Shown piece after piece: positions 13,994-17,209 of a stretch of 17,209 bases of DNA. Origin of the DNA: Candidatus Odinarchaeota archaeon (GTDB lineage: Archaea > Asgardarchaeota > JAGGXT01). The position numbers were made by a program, and so were the translations under genes. The notes beneath the pieces were generated by a model, which worked only from the letters and a program-made list of their open reading frames with translations, was not told the DNA's origin and did not search any database. Where the stretch lies: assembly GCA_021162905.1 (NCBI GenBank), contig JAGGXT010000243.1:1-17209 (forward strand), given 5' to 3'. How positions within the stretch are numbered: the first letter of the stretch is position 1; every line of letters begins with the position of its first letter.

Positions 13994-16090
13994 TTAACCA
14001 AAAAGTAATAGTAATAGCATCACAATTATGCCTAGCATTACGGCGATCATATTATAGTTAAGATCTCCAGTATGCGTCTTTCTAAATAACTCGGTAAATC
14101 TACGAACAACCCATGCTACTGCATAGTTAAATCTATCAACTACTGCTTGCTCAAAGAACTTATAGATTACTACGCTTAGCTTTATAAATCCCCCAACAAG
14201 CACCTTCATGTAAAAGTCATTGATATACCATCTATTATAGAAGAAACTATGTACCATTCTGAAGAAGTTATGCTTCTCTAAAAATTCACCAGGATCTATT
14301 TTACGACTCCAATAGAAGTAATATGCTGGGATTCCTCCAAGAGCGAAGGCACCTAGTGTCATGAGTATCGTTGGCGAGAACAAGGTCCTTATAAAGATTT
14401 CAACTGAAGCATGAATTTCAATATCTTCCCAACCTTGAAACATGAATACTTGAAACAACGGGGCAAAGAACCCGCCTACAATTGACACGATGGTTAAAAT
14501 TACTAATGGAACCAACATTATTTGGGGTGCTTCATGTATATGTTCACCTTTCCGCTCCATTTCTTTAAGATATTCGCTTTTGGGCCATATGAATATTATC
14601 GCGATCATCCTAATACTATAAAACAGTGTCATTGCAGCTGTTATCACTGCTACAAATAATAATATATATCCAGTCATACCGATAAATGTATAGCCGTGGC
14701 TATATGCTTCTTGTGCAAGTACCCACGCAGCATCAAATATTGTTTCTTTAGACCAGAAACCACTAAGTGGTGGTATGCCTGCAAGCGATAAGGCACCAAA
14801 TAACATACATTTATATGTTATTGGCATGTATTGTTTCAGTCCACCCATCTCGAACATATCTTTCGTTCTAGTAGAATGGAGAACTGCACCAGCTGAGAGA
14901 AACAGAAGGGCTTTGAAAACAGCATGTGACATTAAGTGAAACGTTCCTGCATAATATCCCTCAGCAATTTCTCCAACAACATAGCCTAGTAGTCCTCCTA
15001 TTCCAAGTGCAAGCATCATATATCCTATTTGTGAAATTGTTGAATAGGCTAACACCTTTTTAACTTCTCTTGCTACCATTCCCATTGTTGCAGCAAGGAA
15101 GGCTGTAAAGGCACCTATACAAGCAACTACCATTGAAAATGTATATAGAGCACTAGTAAAGTTAATCATTGTAAATACCTCAACAAAGATAGGCAATACT
15201 CGAGCTACTAGGTAAACACCAGCTTTTACCATCGTCGCAGCATGTATGAGAGCAGAAACTGTTGTTGGTCCGGCCATGGCTTCTGGTAACCATACATGTA
15301 ATGGAAATTGAGCGCTTTTTCCTATTGGTCCGCCAAAAAGTAATATTACCGTTGGTACAAGTAATCCACTTGCAACAAGCAATCTTGCCCATTCTACGTG
15401 CTCTTCAAGTTCAAGAAAGTTAAATGTTGGATTTCCTGCTTTCCAAGTGTAAACGTAAATTGTTAATATAGCTATTAAGAGAGCTACGTCACCTATACGA
15501 GTTGTAATGAAGGCCTTCATTCCACACATAGCATTATATTCGCCTTCAGTTTCATAATCTGGAACCGGGCTTGGCTCCTTCTTTTTATGCCAGAAGCCTA
15601 TTAAAGCGTATGAACATAAGCCAACAATTTCCCAGCCTATAAACATTTGCAGAAGATTATTTGCCATAACTAGAAGAACCATTCCTCCAACGAAAAAATT
15701 CATGAAAAACCAATATCTAGTTAGATCTGGTTCTCCGTACATATATCCAAGTGAATATACCATAATTAGAGCTCCAAGACCACTTGCGATATTCGCCATA
15801 AAGACACTTAGTGGATCCATCAATACACCCATTTCAATACCTAAATCAGCAATCCAAGTTACTCTTGATTGATAAGGAATTACGTTGCTAATTATGTTAC
15901 CAGTAAGCCAATCTATAACTTTTCCTGCAAATATATCAGGCACCATCGAAAATGCAAATACAAAACTAATAATGCTAAAAAGAACTGCACTATAATCTCT
16001 TACTTTGGAACCAATTTTTGCTAGAAGTGGTGTCAATATCGCACCTATTATAGGAATAGCCCAACATAACCATGGTGCTAAGGGCAGCAT
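13994..16090 (-). CDS. nuoL: NuoL-like antiporter subunit with long C-terminal arm
   Basis: Largest membrane subunit, 698 residues. The core has E154 in helix 5 (GWEIVGLCSY), K258 in helix 7 (GKSAQFPLHVWLPEAMAGP), H283 and K289 in helix 8 (ALIHAATMVKAGVY), LAYSTISQIGYM, and GFWSK in helix 12. The C-terminal 200 residues (FYNRWYINDFY, then FRKTHTGDLNYN and a last hydrophobic helix) match the NuoL-type extension that forms the lateral helix along the membrane arm. Hydrogenases with a single antiporter subunit usually lack this exact form, so the length argues for a complex I-sized arm. The ATG at 16090 is preceded by GGAGGT at a slightly long 9-nt spacing and follows nuoK by 14 bp. Confidence 0.93.
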   Translation of the reverse strand: MLPLAPWLCWAIPIIGAILTPLLAKIGSKVRDYSAVLFSIISFVFAFSMVPDIFAGKVIDWLTGNIISNVIPYQSRVTWIADLGIEMGVLMDPLSVFMANIASGLGALIMVYSLGYMYGEPDLTRYWFFMNFFVGGMVLLVMANNLLQMFIGWEIVGLCSYALIGFWHKKKEPSPVPDYETEGEYNAMCGMKAFITTRIGDVALLIAILTIYVYTWKAGNPTFNFLELEEHVEWARLLVASGLLVPTVILLFGGPIGKSAQFPLHVWLPEAMAGPTTVSALIHAATMVKAGVYLVARVLPIFVEVFTMINFTSALYTFSMVVACIGAFTAFLAATMGMVAREVKKVLAYSTISQIGYMMLALGIGGLLGYVVGEIAEGYYAGTFHLMSHAVFKALLFLSAGAVLHSTRTKDMFEMGGLKQYMPITYKCMLFGALSLAGIPPLSGFWSKETIFDAAWVLAQEAYSHGYTFIGMTGYILLFVAVITAAMTLFYSIRMIAIIFIWPKSEYLKEMERKGEHIHEAPQIMLVPLVILTIVSIVGGFFAPLFQVFMFQGWEDIEIHASVEIFIRTLFSPTILMTLGAFALGGIPAYYFYWSRKIDPGEFLEKHNFFRMVHSFFYNRWYINDFYMKVLVGGFIKLSVVIYKFFEQAVVDRFNYAVAWVVRRFTELFRKTHTGDLNYNMIAVMLGIIVMLLLLLFG

Positions 16091-16104
16091 AGCTTACAAA
16101 CCTC

Positions 16105-16413
16105 CTACCATTTCAATCTTCTCATCTTTCTAACATCAAGAGTTCCATAATGCCGATATACAAGAAGCGTAAGTGAAAGTGCTAAGGCGATGACTCCAGC
16201 ACCAACACCAATAGAGATTATAACATAGGTGTGTGTCAAAGGATCAAAACCCGTAGCTGTTGTACCAAGAGCTATGAAATTTAAATGAGCAGCATTGATT
16301 AGTATCTCAATACCTATTATTAATTTGATAAGATTTCTCTTTGTGGCTAAACAATATAATCCTATCAGGTAGAGTATTGCGGATGCGCCTATATACCAAT
16401 ATAGTTCTATCAT
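16105..16413 (-). CDS. nuoK: NuoK/MrpC-like small membrane subunit
   Basis: Three-helix protein of 102 residues, homologous to NuoK and MrpC. Helix 2 keeps the essential Glu36 in GIEILINAAHLN. Helix 3 reads ISIGVGAGVIALALSL, where E. coli NuoK has ISLAAAEASIGLALLL; by this alignment the second glutamate (Glu72) is an alanine (A72), as in Mrp/Mbh-type proteins. The tail VYRHYGTLDVRKM is typical of NuoK. The ATG overlaps the nuoJ stop (ATGA) and has a purine-rich GGAGAGAGG upstream, so it is coupled to nuoJ. Confidence 0.92.
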   Translation of the reverse strand: MIELYWYIGASAILYLIGLYCLATKRNLIKLIIGIEILINAAHLNFIALGTTATGFDPLTHTYVIISIGVGAGVIALALSLTLLVYRHYGTLDVRKMRRLKW

Positions 16414-16952
16414 TTTTCCTCTCTCCTCTCCTTTCTAAACAGTGCAGCCACTCCTAAACCAGCCACAAATAATGCCATTGCTTGAATCAAAACATCCATT
16501 ACTCTCACTTGCCAAATAGATTGAGCTACGCTCTTTAAGATGTCTTGAAAAGACATAAGCTCTGGTAAATTTAATGTCCTTCCATAAGCAAACTGAAGTC
16601 CCACGTAGCTTGTAATTAATACTTGTACTAAAATAATGGCTATAATTATAAAGAGAACTCCTCCAGAAATCCTTGTAGCAATTTCTTGCTTTGTTTCTAT
16701 CTTTTCTTCTTCACCAGGAGTTGTTAGACTTAGTACCGCTAGGAAAAGTACAATAATTGCACCAGCATATACTAGTAAGTTAATAACCGCTACATAAGGA
16801 GCGTATAGTACATAGAAAATTATGCTTAAAACTGTACTCATAAGGCCAAGGGAAGCTACTGCATACACGAGCTTTTTTAACTCAACAGCCATGATCGCGA
16901 AAATAATTAGAAGCACAATTAGTGTGATTTCAACAATAAATTCTAGGCTCAT
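16410..16952 (-). CDS. nuoJ: NuoJ-like membrane subunit
   Basis: Five-helix membrane protein of 180 residues and first gene of the eleven-gene run. Helix 3 carries the conserved NLLVYAGAIIVLFLAVLSL (about 58-76), whose tyrosine-glycine pair forms the flexible pi-bulge helix that gates the polar axis in complex I. A charged loop (GEEEKIETKQE) follows, then two more helices. The end, RVMDVLIQAMALFVAGLGVAALF, has an Arg-Asp pair before the last helix. The ATG at 16952 has GAGGT 6 nt upstream. Confidence 0.92.
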   Translation of the reverse strand: MSLEFIVEITLIVLLIIFAIMAVELKKLVYAVASLGLMSTVLSIIFYVLYAPYVAVINLLVYAGAIIVLFLAVLSLTTPGEEEKIETKQEIATRISGGVLFIIIAIILVQVLITSYVGLQFAYGRTLNLPELMSFQDILKSVAQSIWQVRVMDVLIQAMALFVAGLGVAALFRKERREEK

Positions 16953-17209
16953 TTTTATACCTCGTTTGATTTACTGTCGCGCCGTGCGATGTCTTATTGT
17001 AATTAAAACCTAAAAAAGTTTTCGCCTTGGTATACGAGAAAATGAGATAAAAAACAAAAACAAATGAAGACTTTTCTTAAAAATATTAAAATGAAAAATA
17101 CTTGGTAATACTTATTAAGAAAAAAGTAATACTAATACGTAGTAGTTCTAGAATTTATTTAGACAAGAAAAATGTAATATTATTATTGCCTTTAAATAAT
17201 ACCTTATGC
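16953..17209 (-). promoter_or_regulatory. Leader and promoter region of the hydrogenase run; no gene seen
   Basis: Reading toward nuoJ, GGCGAAAACTTTTTAGG at 17025-17009 looks like a BRE followed by a TATA box, which would start transcription near 16985-16990 in a short GC-rich patch (GCACGGCGCGACAG). The remaining upstream 180 bp are very AT-rich with no convincing ORF, and the window ends there. Confidence 0.4.

Noticed and set aside
6985..16952. Calling the cluster a NADH- or F420H2:quinone oxidoreductase (Nuo/Fpo)
   Set aside because: There is no NuoE/F/G or FpoF here, and the B and D subunits carry hydrogenase cysteines, so a quinone- or NADH-linked complex I is not supported.
1866..16952. 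A direct electron path from the pdh-like dehydrogenase to the hydrogenase
   Set aside because: The two operons are only near neighbours, with separate candidate promoters and a lipid gene between. Proline-level electrons are too oxidised to make H2 without energy input, so proximity alone is not evidence.
1..17209. CRISPR arrays, tRNA or rRNA genes
   Set aside because: No regularly spaced repeats, no tRNA-like cloverleaf and no conserved rRNA segments were seen; the repeats present are isolated palindromes or pairs.

Overview
The window is AT-rich and archaeal in style. Candidate promoters are TATA/BRE-like boxes about 25-30 bp before the expected transcript starts. Ribosome binding sites are of the GGTG/GGAGGTG kind, GTG and TTG start codons occur, and there is a geranylgeranyl-reductase-family lipid enzyme and an archaeal-type four-subunit dye-linked amino-acid dehydrogenase cluster. 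A thermophilic anaerobe of the Thermoproteota/TACK or a related lineage is plausible, but the sequence alone does not fix the taxon.

Layout. 1-456 (+) is the 3' part of a membrane methyltransferase of the PEMT/ICMT type. 457-1369 has no intact gene: it holds a GC-rich run of small hairpins, a decayed IS630-type transposase on the minus strand, an inverted-repeat pair and an 18-bp palindrome. 1385-1858 (+) is an Hsp20 chaperone. It converges, with only 7 bp between stop codons, on a tightly packed four-gene minus-strand operon (5385-1866) that matches the pdhA-pdhF-pdhX-pdhB layout of archaeal dye-linked L-proline dehydrogenase. 5621-6814 (-) is a geranylgeranyl-reductase-family flavoprotein with its own leader hairpin.

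The main feature is 16952-6985 (-), eleven consecutive genes homologous to complex I subunits in the order J, K, L, M, N | A, B, C, D, H, I. There are no NuoE/F/G genes. The catalytic pair is not complex-I-like. The large subunit keeps both CxxC pairs that bind the Ni-Fe site ([NiFe] hydrogenase L1 and L2 motifs), and the small subunit has the hydrogenase CxxC arrangement, not the tandem Cys-Cys of complex I. I therefore read the locus as a group-4, membrane-bound, probably ferredoxin-linked [NiFe] hydrogenase on an almost complete complex-I membrane arm (NuoA, H, J, K and three antiporter-like subunits, the NuoL with its long C-terminal arm). This looks like an intermediate between respiratory hydrogenases and complex I.

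How the parts may work together (inference): NuoI would take electrons from ferredoxin and pass them through NuoB to the Ni-Fe site in the D subunit, with ion movement through H/A/J/K and L/M/N. The run is split by a 168-bp gap between the nuoN stop and the preferred nuoA start. The gap contains a candidate promoter and a possible 26-codon leader ORF, so the J-N membrane module and the A-I catalytic module may be separately tuned. The pdh-like operon is a separate electron-input enzyme for a secondary amine such as proline. Nothing in the sequence shows it feeds the hydrogenase directly.
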